DNA from: Gemmatimonadota bacterium
Lineage (GTDB): Bacteria > Gemmatimonadota > Gemmatimonadetes > Gemmatimonadales > Gemmatimonadaceae
Direction of reading: 5' to 3'
DNA: 64,000 nucleotides
Assembly: GCA_040388625.1 (NCBI GenBank)
Contig: JAZKBK010000006.1
Span: 358,702-422,701 of the forward strand
Of this stretch, positions 1 through 9,269 are shown piece after piece. How positions within the stretch are numbered: the stretch's first letter is position 1; each line of letters begins with the position of its first letter. Made by a program: the position numbers and the translations under genes. Below the pieces are notes generated by a model that saw only the letters and a list, made by a program, of their open reading frames with translations, did not search any database and was not told the origin of the DNA.

Positions 1-2222
1 TTCGAAACGCATCCGGCATCGCTGGCCAGGTGGACGCGCTGCTGCGATCGGTGCCGGTGAATGACCCCTCCGCCCTGCAGGAGCTGTCGACGCGGCTTCG
101 AGGCCTCGTGCTCCGAGCAGCAATTCCTGACGACCTGGCCGACTCGATCCACGACGCATATGAGCGACTGAGCGCTGCCGCACAATCGAATGCAACCGGA
201 ACACCCGATGTCATGGTTGCGGTGCGCTCCTCGGCGACTGCAGAGGATACCACCGCCTTCTCGTTCGCTGGAATGTTCGAGAGCGTGCTCGGCGTGCAGG
301 GCTTCACGGCACTGGCTGATGCGATCCGCGTCTGCTGGGCCTCGACATTCGGGGCACGAGTGCTGTATTACCGCCTGACACGCGGTATGCCTTCAGAAAT
401 GCCTGTTGCGGTGATCGTGCAGCAGATGATTGCGTCCGAAAAGTCCGGTGTGATCTTCACAGTCGACCCGGCAACCAGAGACGCCACGCACGTGGTGATC
501 GAGGCCGCGTGGGGAGTTGGCGAGGTTGTGGTGGGCGGCCAGGTTACGCCGGACCATTACGTGGTCGACAAGGCGACGGGCCGAGTAATCGAACGGACCA
601 CGCCGCGAAAGGATTTTCTGATCGAGCCGCTGCCGACAGGCGGCATGCACCAGGTCGATCTCTCCACCGACCCTCGAATGAACGCGCCGGTTCTCGGTGA
701 CGCCGAGATCGCCGAGCTGGTGTCGCTGGCACGCAAGAGTGAAACGCACTACGGAGCACCGCAGGACATGGAGTTCGCAATCGCCAACTCGCGAATCTAT
801 CTCACTCAAACGCGGCCGATCACCACGCTGACACCGGCTGCAACGCCATCTGTCGCGGCCACCTCGGCCGCGCCAGCATCCGGTCCAGCGCCCGTGCTGC
901 ATGGAATGGGCGCAAGCCCCGGAATGGGAACCGGACCTGTCAGAATCCTGCAGGCAGTGAGCGAGTCCGCCGCACTTCGTCCAGGCGAGATCCTGGTAAC
1001 CCGGATGACGTCTCCCGATTGGGTCCCGCTCATGCGTCGCGCAGCGGGAATCGTTACTGATGAGGGCGGCATGACATCGCACGCCGCAATCGTGTCGCGC
1101 GAGCTCGGTATTCCATGCGTCGTGGGCACCCGCGACGCTACACGAATACTGCATGACGGGATGGTCGTTACCGTCAATGGCCGCGAAGGAACAGTGACGG
1201 AGGGAGCCTCACCCCCGGCAGCCAGTGCACCGCATCCCACGCCGCGCGAGGGAGCGATCTCCACCGGGGCGAGCGCGCCAATCGTTACGGCGACGCGCCT
1301 GTACGTGAATCTCGCGGAGCCCGAGCGTGCGGCCGACATCGCGCAACGCGACGTCGATGGTGTTGGATTGCTGAGAGCCGAGTTCATGATGCTGTCCGCG
1401 CTCGACGGGATGCACCCCCGCGAGATGCTCGCGCGTGGCGGCGGTGACGACTTCGTTCGACGGATGGCGGAGAAGCTGCATCTCTTCGCATCTGCGTTCG
1501 ACCCGCGACCGGTGATCTACCGTGCGATGGACTTTCGGTCCAACGAGTTTCGCAAACTGACCGGCGGAGCGGCGCACGAGCCCGAGGAGGAGAATCCGAT
1601 GATCGGTTATCGCGGGTGCTTTCGCTACACCCGTGAGCCCGACCTCTTCGCACTGGAGCTGCGCGCGCTGTCTGAAGTGCGCAAGGATTTCTCGAATCTG
1701 CATCTCATGCTCCCCTTTGTCCGCACCGGCTGGGAGATGACTGCGTGCCGCGCTCTGATCGATGCAAGTCCGCTTGGAAAGGACCGCCGCATGCAGCTCT
1801 GGATCATGGCGGAGGTACCCTCGGTCGTGAGCTGGATGGAAGATTACGCGCGCGCGGGTGTAACCGGCGTGTCGATCGGTTCGAATGATCTCACGCAACT
1901 GATGCTTGGCGTCGACCGCGACAGTGCAATGCTGGCGCCATTCTACGACGAGCGCGACCGGGCCGTGCTCGATGCCATCCATACGATCATTACAAGATCG
2001 CACGAGCTCGGGATGACGTGCTCGATCTGCGGGCAGGCACCGTCGGTTCATCCGGAGTACGCTGCACAGCTCGTGGAATGGGGTATCGACTCGATCTCTG
2101 TGAATCCCGACGCCATCGAGCAGACGCGTCGAAATATCGCAGCCGCTGAGCAGCGGGTCATCCTTGCAGCCTCGCGTCGTACCCTATTATCACGTGCTCC
2201 ATCGTTTCCCACAGCGCACTGA
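1..2222 (+). CDS. ppsA: Phosphoenolpyruvate synthase (5' end outside window)
   Basis: Converts pyruvate, ATP and water to PEP, AMP and phosphate, the entry step of gluconeogenesis from three-carbon compounds. The reading frame is open from base 3, before the first GTG at 30, and the protein lacks the family's usual N-terminal glycine-rich start, so the gene begins upstream of the window. In order one sees the ATP-binding PPDK_N region (RSSATAEDT, AFAGMFES-like and LTQTRPI segments), the swivelling phosphohistidine domain with GGMTSHAAIV carrying the catalytic His, and the C-terminal PEP-binding barrel (NPMIGYRGCFRY, SIGSNDLTQL, and the catalytic Cys in ICGQAPS). A proline/alanine-rich linker separates the first two domains. 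This motif order fits PEP synthase better than pyruvate phosphate dikinase. Confidence 0.93.
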   Translation, partial: RNASGIAGQVDALLRSVPVNDPSALQELSTRLRGLVLRAAIPDDLADSIHDAYERLSAAAQSNATGTPDVMVAVRSSATAEDTTAFSFAGMFESVLGVQGFTALADAIRVCWASTFGARVLYYRLTRGMPSEMPVAVIVQQMIASEKSGVIFTVDPATRDATHVVIEAAWGVGEVVVGGQVTPDHYVVDKATGRVIERTTPRKDFLIEPLPTGGMHQVDLSTDPRMNAPVLGDAEIAELVSLARKSETHYGAPQDMEFAIANSRIYLTQTRPITTLTPAATPSVAATSAAPASGPAPVLHGMGASPGMGTGPVRILQAVSESAALRPGEILVTRMTSPDWVPLMRRAAGIVTDEGGMTSHAAIVSRELGIPCVVGTRDATRILHDGMVVTVNGREGTVTEGASPPAASAPHPTPREGAISTGASAPIVTATRLYVNLAEPERAADIAQRDVDGVGLLRAEFMMLSALDGMHPREMLARGGGDDFVRRMAEKLHLFASAFDPRPVIYRAMDFRSNEFRKLTGGAAHEPEEENPMIGYRGCFRYTREPDLFALELRALSEVRKDFSNLHLMLPFVRTGWEMTACRALIDASPLGKDRRMQLWIMAEVPSVVSWMEDYARAGVTGVSIGSNDLTQLMLGVDRDSAMLAPFYDERDRAVLDAIHTIITRSHELGMTCSICGQAPSVHPEYAAQLVEWGIDSISVNPDAIEQTRRNIAAAEQRVILAASRRTLLSRAPSFPTAH

Positions 2223-2241
2223 ACCCTCACTGGAGATGACC

Positions 2242-3030
2242 ATGCCGCGCAAGACCATAGCACAACTCTTCGATCTGACTGGCAAGACAGCGGTCATCAC
2301 CGGCGGATCGATGGGGATAGGCCGTGGCATTGCACAGCGTCTTTCCGAAGCTGGCGCTACCGTCGTCATCGCCGACGTCGCCGAGCAGCAGGGAAATGCG
2401 TGTGTCGCGGAGCTCACAACAGCGAAGCACCAGGCATTTTTCATCAAGGCCGATGTAAGTTCCGAAACTGACGTCCAAACCCTCGTCCGCGAGACGGTCA
2501 GACTCACCGGACGGATCGACATCTTCGTGAGCAACGCGGGGATCTATCCGCAAACGTCGGTGCTCGAAATGGACGTTGCACTCTGGGACAAGGTGCAAGC
2601 TGTCAATCTGCGTGGCCTGTTCCTGTGCAATCGCGAAGCGGCGCGATCGATGGCGGCGACGGGCGGCGGCGTCATCATCAATATCGGATCGGTCGATTCC
2701 GTGCATCCGAGCATGATCGGCCTGGCTGCCTACGATGCATCCAAGCATGGTGTGTGGGGATTTACCAAGAACCTTGCGCTCGAAGTGGCCAAGCGGGGGA
2801 TTCGCGTGAACGCCATCGCGCCCGGTGGCATCGCGACCGAAGGACTGAAGCAATCGATGGGACAGGAAAAGCTCCGCGAAAACATCGAAGCCTTCGAAGC
2901 CAGCGTTCCGATGGGACGACTTGGCGAGCCCGACGATATCGCGACGGTCGCGCTCTTTCTCGCCAGCGATGCCTCGTCGTACATGACTGGCACGCTGGTC
3001 GTGGTCGATGGCGGGGTGCTGTTGCGCTAG
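2242..3030 (+). CDS. Short-chain dehydrogenase/reductase (SDR)
   Basis: NAD(P)-dependent oxidoreductase of the classical SDR family, 262 aa. Visible motifs are the cofactor site TGGSMGIG near residues 20-27, SNAG, the catalytic Ser in IGSVDS, the YxxxK catalytic pair in YDASKHG, and the family's C-terminal segment ending in TGTLVVVDGG. The substrate cannot be told from sequence. I chose the ATG at 2242 because GGAG sits six bases upstream; an ATG at 2236 is the alternative. It lies 19 bases after the PEP synthase stop and may be co-transcribed with it. A 30-base perfect palindrome follows the gene. Confidence 0.9.
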   Translation: MPRKTIAQLFDLTGKTAVITGGSMGIGRGIAQRLSEAGATVVIADVAEQQGNACVAELTTAKHQAFFIKADVSSETDVQTLVRETVRLTGRIDIFVSNAGIYPQTSVLEMDVALWDKVQAVNLRGLFLCNREAARSMAATGGGVIINIGSVDSVHPSMIGLAAYDASKHGVWGFTKNLALEVAKRGIRVNAIAPGGIATEGLKQSMGQEKLRENIEAFEASVPMGRLGEPDDIATVALFLASDASSYMTGTLVVVDGGVLLR

Positions 3031-3069
3031 CGCCCGTCGATGCGGCAGTAGCCGCGAGGAACCATCCCC

Positions 3070-3099
3070 ACCGCGGCGCGCCATATGGCGCGCCGCGGT
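3070..3099. terminator. 30-bp perfect palindrome between convergent genes
   Basis: Bases 3070-3084 are the exact reverse complement of 3085-3099, a very GC-rich inverted repeat centred on CATATG. It lies between the convergent SDR and phosphofructokinase genes and is followed by TTTC on the plus strand. It probably acts as a terminator hairpin, though with no loop sequence and no long T-run the transcript would have to open the centre. Confidence 0.6.
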
Positions 3100-3100
3100 T

Positions 3101-4180
3101 TCAGTCGCCGAACGAGACCCCGGTGGCCCGAGCGGTCAACACTGTGTCGTGATTTGGATCCACGCGCTTCTGCTCGCGTAGCGCCTCTTCAATGGGAATA
3201 GTAACGATGTGTGGCGATTGCAGTGCTACCATGTGGCCCCACTTTGCGTCCGCAACCGCGCGAACTGCGGCGCCACCGAATCGTGTAGCGAGCAACCTGT
3301 CGTATCCCGTTGGTTGTCCGCCACGCTGCAGGTGGCCGAGCACCATCGAGCGTGACTCCTTACCCGTGCGCTCCTGGATCAGTTCCGCGAGTTGCGCGGC
3401 AACGCCGCCAACGCGTACGGCCTGACCCGGTAATGAAGCGCCGAGCACGCCTGCCGCGCGCCCCGCTTCGTGCGCACCCTCGGCCATCACGACGATCGAG
3501 AAATGCCGTCCTGCGAGATCGCGCGATACGATCTTCTCGCAAACGCGCTCGGGATCGTATGGGATTTCCGGAATCAGGATCACATCAGCCGATCCCGCGA
3601 GACCCGCATGCAGCGCGATGAACCCGGTGTCGCGTCCCATCACTTCGAGCACGAACACGCGGTCGTGCGACTCCGCGGTCGTGTGCAGCTTGTCGATCGC
3701 TTCCAGCGCGGTCTGCACTGCAGTATCAAAGCCAAACGTCGTGATCGTCCCGCTCACGTCGTTGTCGATCGTCTTGGGGACGCCCACCACCCGCATGCCC
3801 TTGTTCGTGAGCTGCTGCGCGATCGAGAGCGAGCCATCGCCACCGATCGAGATCAGCGCATCGATCCCGAGCTCGGATGCGCGCGCGATCAGCTCGTCCG
3901 ACCGGTCGACGATCTTGTAGCTTCCGTCGCTCTGGAGCACGGGATACGAGAAGGGATTGCCACGATTGGTAGTGCGGAGGATGGTGCCGCCGAGGTGTCC
4001 GATGCCGCGGACGGTCACGCGCGTCAGCGGGACGATATCTTCCTCGCCGAGCAGTCCGGCGTAACCTTTGGTGACACCCAGCACATCCCAGCCACGCTCG
4101 ATTGCGCCAAGGACCGCGGCACGGATCACCGCGTTGAGACCCGGCGCATCTCCGCCGCCGGTGGAAAGAGCGATTCTCAC
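3101..4180 (-). CDS. pfkA: 6-phosphofructokinase
   Basis: Phosphorylates fructose 6-phosphate to fructose 1,6-bisphosphate in glycolysis; 359 aa, cytoplasmic. Motifs: STGGGDAPGLNA at the N-terminus, GGDGS (about 113-117), PKTIDND (about 135-141, with the catalytic Asp), MGRDTGFIA, and LGHLQRGGQPT. The Gly in GGDGS argues for ATP as donor, because PPi-dependent enzymes usually carry Asp there, but the Lys of PKTIDND is the residue seen in PPi-dependent and group III enzymes, where E. coli PfkA has Gly. The donor is therefore probable rather than certain. The gene converges with the SDR gene. Confidence 0.92.
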   Translation of the reverse strand: MRIALSTGGGDAPGLNAVIRAAVLGAIERGWDVLGVTKGYAGLLGEEDIVPLTRVTVRGIGHLGGTILRTTNRGNPFSYPVLQSDGSYKIVDRSDELIARASELGIDALISIGGDGSLSIAQQLTNKGMRVVGVPKTIDNDVSGTITTFGFDTAVQTALEAIDKLHTTAESHDRVFVLEVMGRDTGFIALHAGLAGSADVILIPEIPYDPERVCEKIVSRDLAGRHFSIVVMAEGAHEAGRAAGVLGASLPGQAVRVGGVAAQLAELIQERTGKESRSMVLGHLQRGGQPTGYDRLLATRFGGAAVRAVADAKWGHMVALQSPHIVTIPIEEALREQKRVDPNHDTVLTARATGVSFGD

Positions 4181-4266
4181 TTTTGCCTTTCTAGCAGATT
4201 CACGATGTCTCGATTATGCATTGCGTCGTGCGTGGGGTCAGCCGGTCGAGCGCGCGAGCCATGTCG

Positions 4267-6564
4267 CTACTTCGCGTATTTCTGGTATAGCTCGCGGGCC
4301 GCTTCACTCTGCATCCCCTTCAAGACGTTCATCGCGGGCGCGCGCAACACGTTGCGCCACGAGGTCTCGGCCATCACCTCTCGCGCCAACGGCAGCGCGG
4401 CGTCACCAGCGACCTTGATGTAGGAAGCTAATGCGGTTCCGCGCACGATGGGCGACGCGTCGGCACGCGCCGCGCTTGCGAGCAGCGAATCGGTGGCAGC
4501 ACCCGGAAAGCTCGCGAGCGATTCCATGGCAATCTGGCGAACGCGCGATGCAGTATCGCGTGCCGCCAGGAACACTGCCGCGCGTGCCACCGAATCGTTG
4601 GGGAAGGCGGCAAGCGCGGTTACCGCTTGCCCGCGTAATCCTGTGAACGGATCGCTCGCCGCCGCGATCGCCAGGGCGCGAGCGGCAGATCCATCACCCT
4701 TCCGAGCAGACAGCAAGGTGATGGCTTCGTCCCGGGCCGCGACGTCGTCGCCGTGTGCCAGCTGATAGTCCAGCATCGCGGTGGATCGCGGGAAATCGCT
4801 CAACGCGAGGATCCACGAGCCCTTGTTCCACTCGATCGCGCGCGGTGCCGATGGCAACGTCATCACGAGATCGCCCTTTCCGTTTCGTACGGACATCGTG
4901 CCCCGCACCGGTGCTCCGTCGGTCAGCACTTCGACATCTACGTCGGCGTCGAAATACCCGGTCAACGAATCGCGCGGCTGGATCTCGTCCGCATGCAACG
5001 ACAACCGCCTGGCCAAGGTATCGTACGACGCGGAGACCCTGAAGACGGGGAACCCGGCCCCGTAAACCCACTGGTCGAAGAACGTCTTGTAATTGCGGCC
5101 GGTGCTCTCCTCGAACGCATGCCTCAGATCCTCCGTGACGACGTTATGATACATGTGCGACTGCGCGTAATGGTGTATCGCCGCCCAGAATACGGAGTCG
5201 CCGAGCTGGTGCCGCAGCATCTGCAGCACCGTCGCGCCCTTGGGATAGATGTGACCGCTGAAGAAGATCTCGAGCGGATCCTTGACGTACCTGTCGTACA
5301 CGATCGGCCGGCGATTGCGGCGGTCCGCTTCGATGGTCTCCTGCTCGGCCTCCATCCTGTCCCACATCCCCTCATCGACACCACGCGATGCTTCGCGATA
5401 AGTCTGCTCCATGAAGGTTGCGAAGCCTTCATTGAGCCACGCATGCGACCAGTCCCGCGTCGTGAGTAGATCGCCGAACCACTGGTGCCCCAGCTCGTGC
5501 GACATCAACCCGTCAGCGTTGAACTGCGGCTCGGCCCACGCTGGATGCAGCATGCCGTCGTCATTCTGCGTTGTCGCGCTCACGTTCTCCATGCCGCCGA
5601 AGATGAAATCCGGCACAACGCTCTGCGCGTACTTGGCCCACGGATACGGAATTCCGGTCTTGCGCGAGAATACGTCGATCGCGTCGGGAGTCTTTCCGAA
5701 CCCGCGCTTCGCAGCCTCGACCGAATCGGGATAGGTCCAGTACTCCACCGGAACGTCGTGCCAGTGATCCCGCACGACCGTGTACTTGCCGGTTACGACG
5801 CTCATCAGATACGTCGATGCCGGCTTGGCCTGCGACCAGCTCCACAACGTCCCACCCTTCACTGCACGCTTGCTGATGAGCTTGCCGTTGGAGAGTGCGC
5901 TCTCGCCTGGATCCGTGACGACGGAGATCTCCCAGGTCGTCTTGTCGTCCGGATGATCATAGGTGGGAATCCAGTACCGGTTGTCCTGCGCCTCGCCCTG
6001 GGTCCACATGTAGTGATTTCTGTCGATGAAATAAGCGCCCTTCTTTGGCTTCAGAGCTTCGTAATCGACCGTGAATGTCGCTCGCGCACGCGCCGCCAGC
6101 GGACGGCGCAGATGAACGGTCAGCATCTCACCGTCGTAATCGAACCTGAGCGGCGCGGATCCCGTAGCGACTCGGCGAATCGTCATACCGACGGCGTTGA
6201 GCGGTACGTCGGTAATGGGATGATCGAGAGCGGCGATGCGTAGTGTGGTGCTGCCAACAACCGCGTGACGTGCCCAGTCGAATCTCACTCGGAGAGACTG
6301 GTGCTGCAGATCGTATTCGTGCGGTGGAAGTGTGTGTACCGTGCCTTCAGGCTCCGGTCCCCACTTGATCAGCGCAGTATCCGAGAACGGCGGCACAGCG
6401 TTGGTGTCACTCACCAGCCGCACGTTCGGAATGATCGTCGGCGGGGTTGGTTGAGGGATTTCGCCAGGAACCGCCGGCTCAGGTGATGGTGTGGGCGCCG
6501 GGCGCCCCGCGCAGCCGAATGCAGCGGCGCAGACGAGGATCGCGAGCCGAGGGATGATAGCCAT
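4267..6564 (-). CDS. M1-family metallopeptidase, lipoprotein
   Basis: Predicted zinc aminopeptidase, 765 aa. The first 17 residues form a short hydrophobic signal ending in a lipobox (AAFGC, Cys18), followed by a Pro/Thr-rich tether, so it should be anchored in the envelope. The M1 active site is complete: GGMEN (323-327), HELGH (356-360) and the second zinc Glu in WLNEG (Glu379). The C-terminal third is alanine-rich and looks like HEAT-type helical repeats, as in other large M1 proteins. It probably trims peptides outside the cytoplasm. It stands alone on the minus strand, with the pseudopilin gene divergent. Confidence 0.9.
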   Translation of the reverse strand: MAIIPRLAILVCAAAFGCAGRPAPTPSPEPAVPGEIPQPTPPTIIPNVRLVSDTNAVPPFSDTALIKWGPEPEGTVHTLPPHEYDLQHQSLRVRFDWARHAVVGSTTLRIAALDHPITDVPLNAVGMTIRRVATGSAPLRFDYDGEMLTVHLRRPLAARARATFTVDYEALKPKKGAYFIDRNHYMWTQGEAQDNRYWIPTYDHPDDKTTWEISVVTDPGESALSNGKLISKRAVKGGTLWSWSQAKPASTYLMSVVTGKYTVVRDHWHDVPVEYWTYPDSVEAAKRGFGKTPDAIDVFSRKTGIPYPWAKYAQSVVPDFIFGGMENVSATTQNDDGMLHPAWAEPQFNADGLMSHELGHQWFGDLLTTRDWSHAWLNEGFATFMEQTYREASRGVDEGMWDRMEAEQETIEADRRNRRPIVYDRYVKDPLEIFFSGHIYPKGATVLQMLRHQLGDSVFWAAIHHYAQSHMYHNVVTEDLRHAFEESTGRNYKTFFDQWVYGAGFPVFRVSASYDTLARRLSLHADEIQPRDSLTGYFDADVDVEVLTDGAPVRGTMSVRNGKGDLVMTLPSAPRAIEWNKGSWILALSDFPRSTAMLDYQLAHGDDVAARDEAITLLSARKGDGSAARALAIAAASDPFTGLRGQAVTALAAFPNDSVARAAVFLAARDTASRVRQIAMESLASFPGAATDSLLASAARADASPIVRGTALASYIKVAGDAALPLAREVMAETSWRNVLRAPAMNVLKGMQSEAARELYQKYAK

Positions 6565-6642
6565 TTGTTGCTCCGCAACGGTTTGATACTACGCACTGAG
6601 ACACGATTCAACCGCCAACTGTTGCTCATGCTACAGTGTCTC

Positions 6643-7110
6643 ATGCGCCGTTTATCATACTGCACGCATCATTCCCACCGAGCGTCGAGCCGGAGATTCG
6701 GATTTACGATTCTCGAGCTGCTTCTGGTGGTGACGATTATAGGCGTTCTTACGGGTGTCGCAATACCGAGAACGCGTTACGCACTCGACCGGATCGCCGT
6801 GAGCAATTCTGCATCCGACGCCACCGCCCTTCTGGAGCTGGCTCGACACCTCGCCATGACACGCGGCGAACGCTTGAGTGTGGACATCGATTCAGCCCCA
6901 GCGCGGCTCACGTTGAGGGCAGGCGTGGACACGATTCGAAGACGCGATGAAAAGGCCATACACGGCGTTCGGTTCGCGCCAAGCCGTTCGCCCGTGGTTT
7001 TTTCACAGCTCGGGATAGGATTGGGTGTGTCGAATCTCACCCTCGTCGTCACCCGCGGCTCGGCCGCGGAAACGGTGACCGTCTCGAGACTCGGACGGGT
7101 ACGACGATGA
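6643..7110 (+). CDS. Type IV pilin-like / GspH-type pseudopilin
   Basis: Small secreted protein of about 155 aa with a class III prepilin signal: a basic leader, then GFTILELLLVVTIIGVL, with the conserved Gly before cleavage and Glu at +5. The rest resembles the GspH/FimT group, a short helix then a beta-rich domain. Such proteins are minor subunits of type II secretion or type IV pilus systems, but no other gene of these systems is in the window. I chose ATG 6643, which gives a leader of about 20 residues; in-frame starts at 6565 and 6628 would lengthen it. Confidence 0.75.
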   Translation: MRRLSYCTHHSHRASSRRFGFTILELLLVVTIIGVLTGVAIPRTRYALDRIAVSNSASDATALLELARHLAMTRGERLSVDIDSAPARLTLRAGVDTIRRRDEKAIHGVRFAPSRSPVVFSQLGIGLGVSNLTLVVTRGSAAETVTVSRLGRVRR

Positions 7111-7120
7111 CGCAGAGCCA

Positions 7121-7150
7121 CCGTCATTTCCGCTTTCGCGGGAATGACGG
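7121..7150. repeat. Palindromic repeat (GTCATTCCCGC family)
   Basis: Inverted repeat with 13-base arms and a TTTC loop; the only mismatch is a position that can form a G-U pair. Just downstream, around 7160-7177, is a partial second copy of one arm (GCTTTCGCGCGGATGACG). A related palindrome occurs at 16526-16547. It lies between a convergent pair of genes, so it may also serve as a transcription terminator. Confidence 0.6.
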
Positions 7151-7205
7151 ATATACCAGCACGCTTTCGCGCGGATGACGCTCTGGTGGTTTCCCTGCTA
7201 CGAGT

Positions 7206-8372
7206 CTACGCGGCGGTGGTACCGAAATCGTAGCCGGGAACGGAGATGCGCGGGATTTCCTGGCCGATCACGCGCTCGATGGTCCGAACCATCGCAATCT
7301 CGTCCGGTGACATCAGCGTATAAGCATCGCCACTCGACTCGGCGCGGCCTGTACGACCGATGCGGTGCACGTAATCCTCGGGCTCCTGCGGAACGTCGAA
7401 GTTGATCACGTGAGTGATGCCCGTCACGTCCAGGCCGCGCTGTGCCACGTCGGTCGCGACCAGAACGCGCATCGTACCGTCCTTGAAGTCGTCCAGCGCA
7501 CGCGTGCGTTCCTTCTGCGTCTTGTCACCGTGCATCGCGGTGGCCTGAATTCCGGCCTGGCGCAGATCCCGCACGACGCGGTCGGCGCCATGCTTGGTGC
7601 GCGTGAAGATCAGAACCGAGTCCATCTCCTTGTTCTTGAGCAGCTCGGTCAACAGCTGAGTCTTCCGGATGCGCGGAACGGGATAGACCGCGTGCGTGAC
7701 GCCGGTCGCGGCCATCGAGCGCCGTCCAACCTGGACCACATGCGGCTTCCGCAAATACTTCCGCGAAAGCGCTTCGACCTCAGGCGGCATCGTCGCGCTG
7801 AATAGCATCGTCTGACGGTACTTCGGGATCTCGGCGACGACCCGGTTGATCTGCGGAGCAAAACCCATGTCGAGCATGCGATCCGCTTCGTCCAGCACCA
7901 GAATCTCGAGATCGTCGAATACGACGTTCTGGCGCTCGATGTGGTCGAGCAGTCGGCCCGGCGTCGCGATCACTATGTCGATGCCCTTCCTCAACGCCTT
8001 GGTCTGCGGCTCGAGCGCCACGCCACCATAAACAGCCAGCGTCTTGAGGCCCGAGCGCTCAGCGTACTTCCGGAAGTTCTCTTCCACCTGCACGCACAGC
8101 TCGCGGGTCGGCGTCAGAATCAGCGCCCTGGCTCGATGTGGCCCACCCGTCAGCTGATTCAAAATTGGGAGCGCGAATGCCGCGGTCTTCCCTGTTCCCG
8201 TCTGGGCGAGGCCTATGAGATCTCTGCCTTCTAGCGCCAGCGGGATTGCCTGGGCCTGGATTGGTGTCGGATGTACATATCCAGCGTCCTGAACCGCTTG
8301 CAGAACATCGGGGTTCAACCCGAGGTCCGCGAATGTGAGGGCGGTCTCCTCCAACGTGTTCTCTAAACTCAT
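7206..8372 (-). CDS. DEAD-box RNA helicase
   Basis: ATP-dependent RNA helicase, 388 aa, of the RhlE/CshA-like core type, probably acting in RNA decay or ribosome assembly. All motifs are present in order: PTPIQ (Q motif), AQTGTGKT, PTREL, TPGR, DEAD, SAT, and HRIGRTGR near the C-terminus. There is almost no C-terminal extension, so it is a minimal core helicase. ATG 8372 starts MSLENT; a TTG at 8393 preceded by GGGG would add seven residues. The upstream hydrolase stops at 8380, so the two genes are nearly contiguous and probably co-transcribed. Confidence 0.92.
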   Translation of the reverse strand: MSLENTLEETALTFADLGLNPDVLQAVQDAGYVHPTPIQAQAIPLALEGRDLIGLAQTGTGKTAAFALPILNQLTGGPHRARALILTPTRELCVQVEENFRKYAERSGLKTLAVYGGVALEPQTKALRKGIDIVIATPGRLLDHIERQNVVFDDLEILVLDEADRMLDMGFAPQINRVVAEIPKYRQTMLFSATMPPEVEALSRKYLRKPHVVQVGRRSMAATGVTHAVYPVPRIRKTQLLTELLKNKEMDSVLIFTRTKHGADRVVRDLRQAGIQATAMHGDKTQKERTRALDDFKDGTMRVLVATDVAQRGLDVTGITHVINFDVPQEPEDYVHRIGRTGRAESSGDAYTLMSPDEIAMVRTIERVIGQEIPRISVPGYDFGTTAA

Positions 8373-8379
8373 TTTGATA

Positions 8380-9243
8380 CTAAATATAACCAATTAACCC
8401 CTTGATTGCTTGAGTTACCAGGTCCGGGGCCTCCTCTGGCACCACATGGCCGCAGCCATCGATCACGGTAAGAGAGGCGTGCGGCAGCACCTCAACGTAC
8501 CGTCGTACCCATCTCCGGATCACAAGATTGTCGCTCCGGCCATCCATTATCGCCGTCGGTGCAGAAATGGTTCCAAAGCCACAGTCCGTTCCAGCACTCC
8601 ACTCGAAAGTGTGCAGCAGGTCCCACATGGCCCGCACGAACCCGGGGAACTGGCTCGGCGCCCAGTACTCATCGATATCGTGTGCGGTGGGACGATACAG
8701 ACTCCCGTAGACCACGCTGAAGACGGCCGCGATCATCCATCTGTGCAGCAGCCACGGCAGGACCGGCGCGACCGGGCGCGGTGTGAGTGTGCGAAGAATC
8801 CTGAGCTCCCACTCCGTGCCGAATCCGGCCGGCGCCAGAAGCGCGAGGGCCGTGACGCGGTCTGGTGCGAGCACCGCCGCTCGCGCGCAGATCGGGCCAC
8901 CCATCGAATGCCCGACAAGTATTGCGCGCCGGATCCCGAGCGAATCCATCGCCGAAAGGACGCATTCGACCTGCGCATCGAGTGTGTAGAGACGCGCGTC
9001 GCCAGGCTTGTCGGATAAGCCGTGACCGGGCAGATCGATCGCAATCGCGCGCAATCCCGCAGCAGCCAGCAACGGCATCAACCTGCGAAACGAATAGACC
9101 GAGCATGCCCATCCATGCACGCACACCACCACATGGGCGGCGCTCGCGTCGCCGGTCGCGATCGCACGAATCGTCGTCGCCCCGGTCTTCAGTGCGAGCG
9201 TGTGGTACGAAGTGCTGTAGCGTGAATCACCCGCCGGAAACAT
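8380..9243 (-). CDS. Alpha/beta hydrolase
   Basis: Serine hydrolase of the alpha/beta fold, 287 aa. The oxyanion strand VCVHGW, the nucleophile elbow GHSMGG, the acid in DGRSD and the catalytic His in CGHVVPEE are all visible in the expected order. Substrate unknown; the closest-looking relatives are small ester or C-C hydrolases. The start at 9243 follows GGAG and gives the usual distance to the first strand; the open frame extends further but into the preceding gene. It is the middle gene of a minus-strand run: the hypothetical protein, this hydrolase, then the helicase. Confidence 0.85.
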   Translation of the reverse strand: MFPAGDSRYSTSYHTLALKTGATTIRAIATGDASAAHVVVCVHGWACSVYSFRRLMPLLAAAGLRAIAIDLPGHGLSDKPGDARLYTLDAQVECVLSAMDSLGIRRAILVGHSMGGPICARAAVLAPDRVTALALLAPAGFGTEWELRILRTLTPRPVAPVLPWLLHRWMIAAVFSVVYGSLYRPTAHDIDEYWAPSQFPGFVRAMWDLLHTFEWSAGTDCGFGTISAPTAIMDGRSDNLVIRRWVRRYVEVLPHASLTVIDGCGHVVPEEAPDLVTQAIKGLIGYI

Positions 9244-9269
9244 TTTCTCCGGCGGGATTCTCCCCGGGA

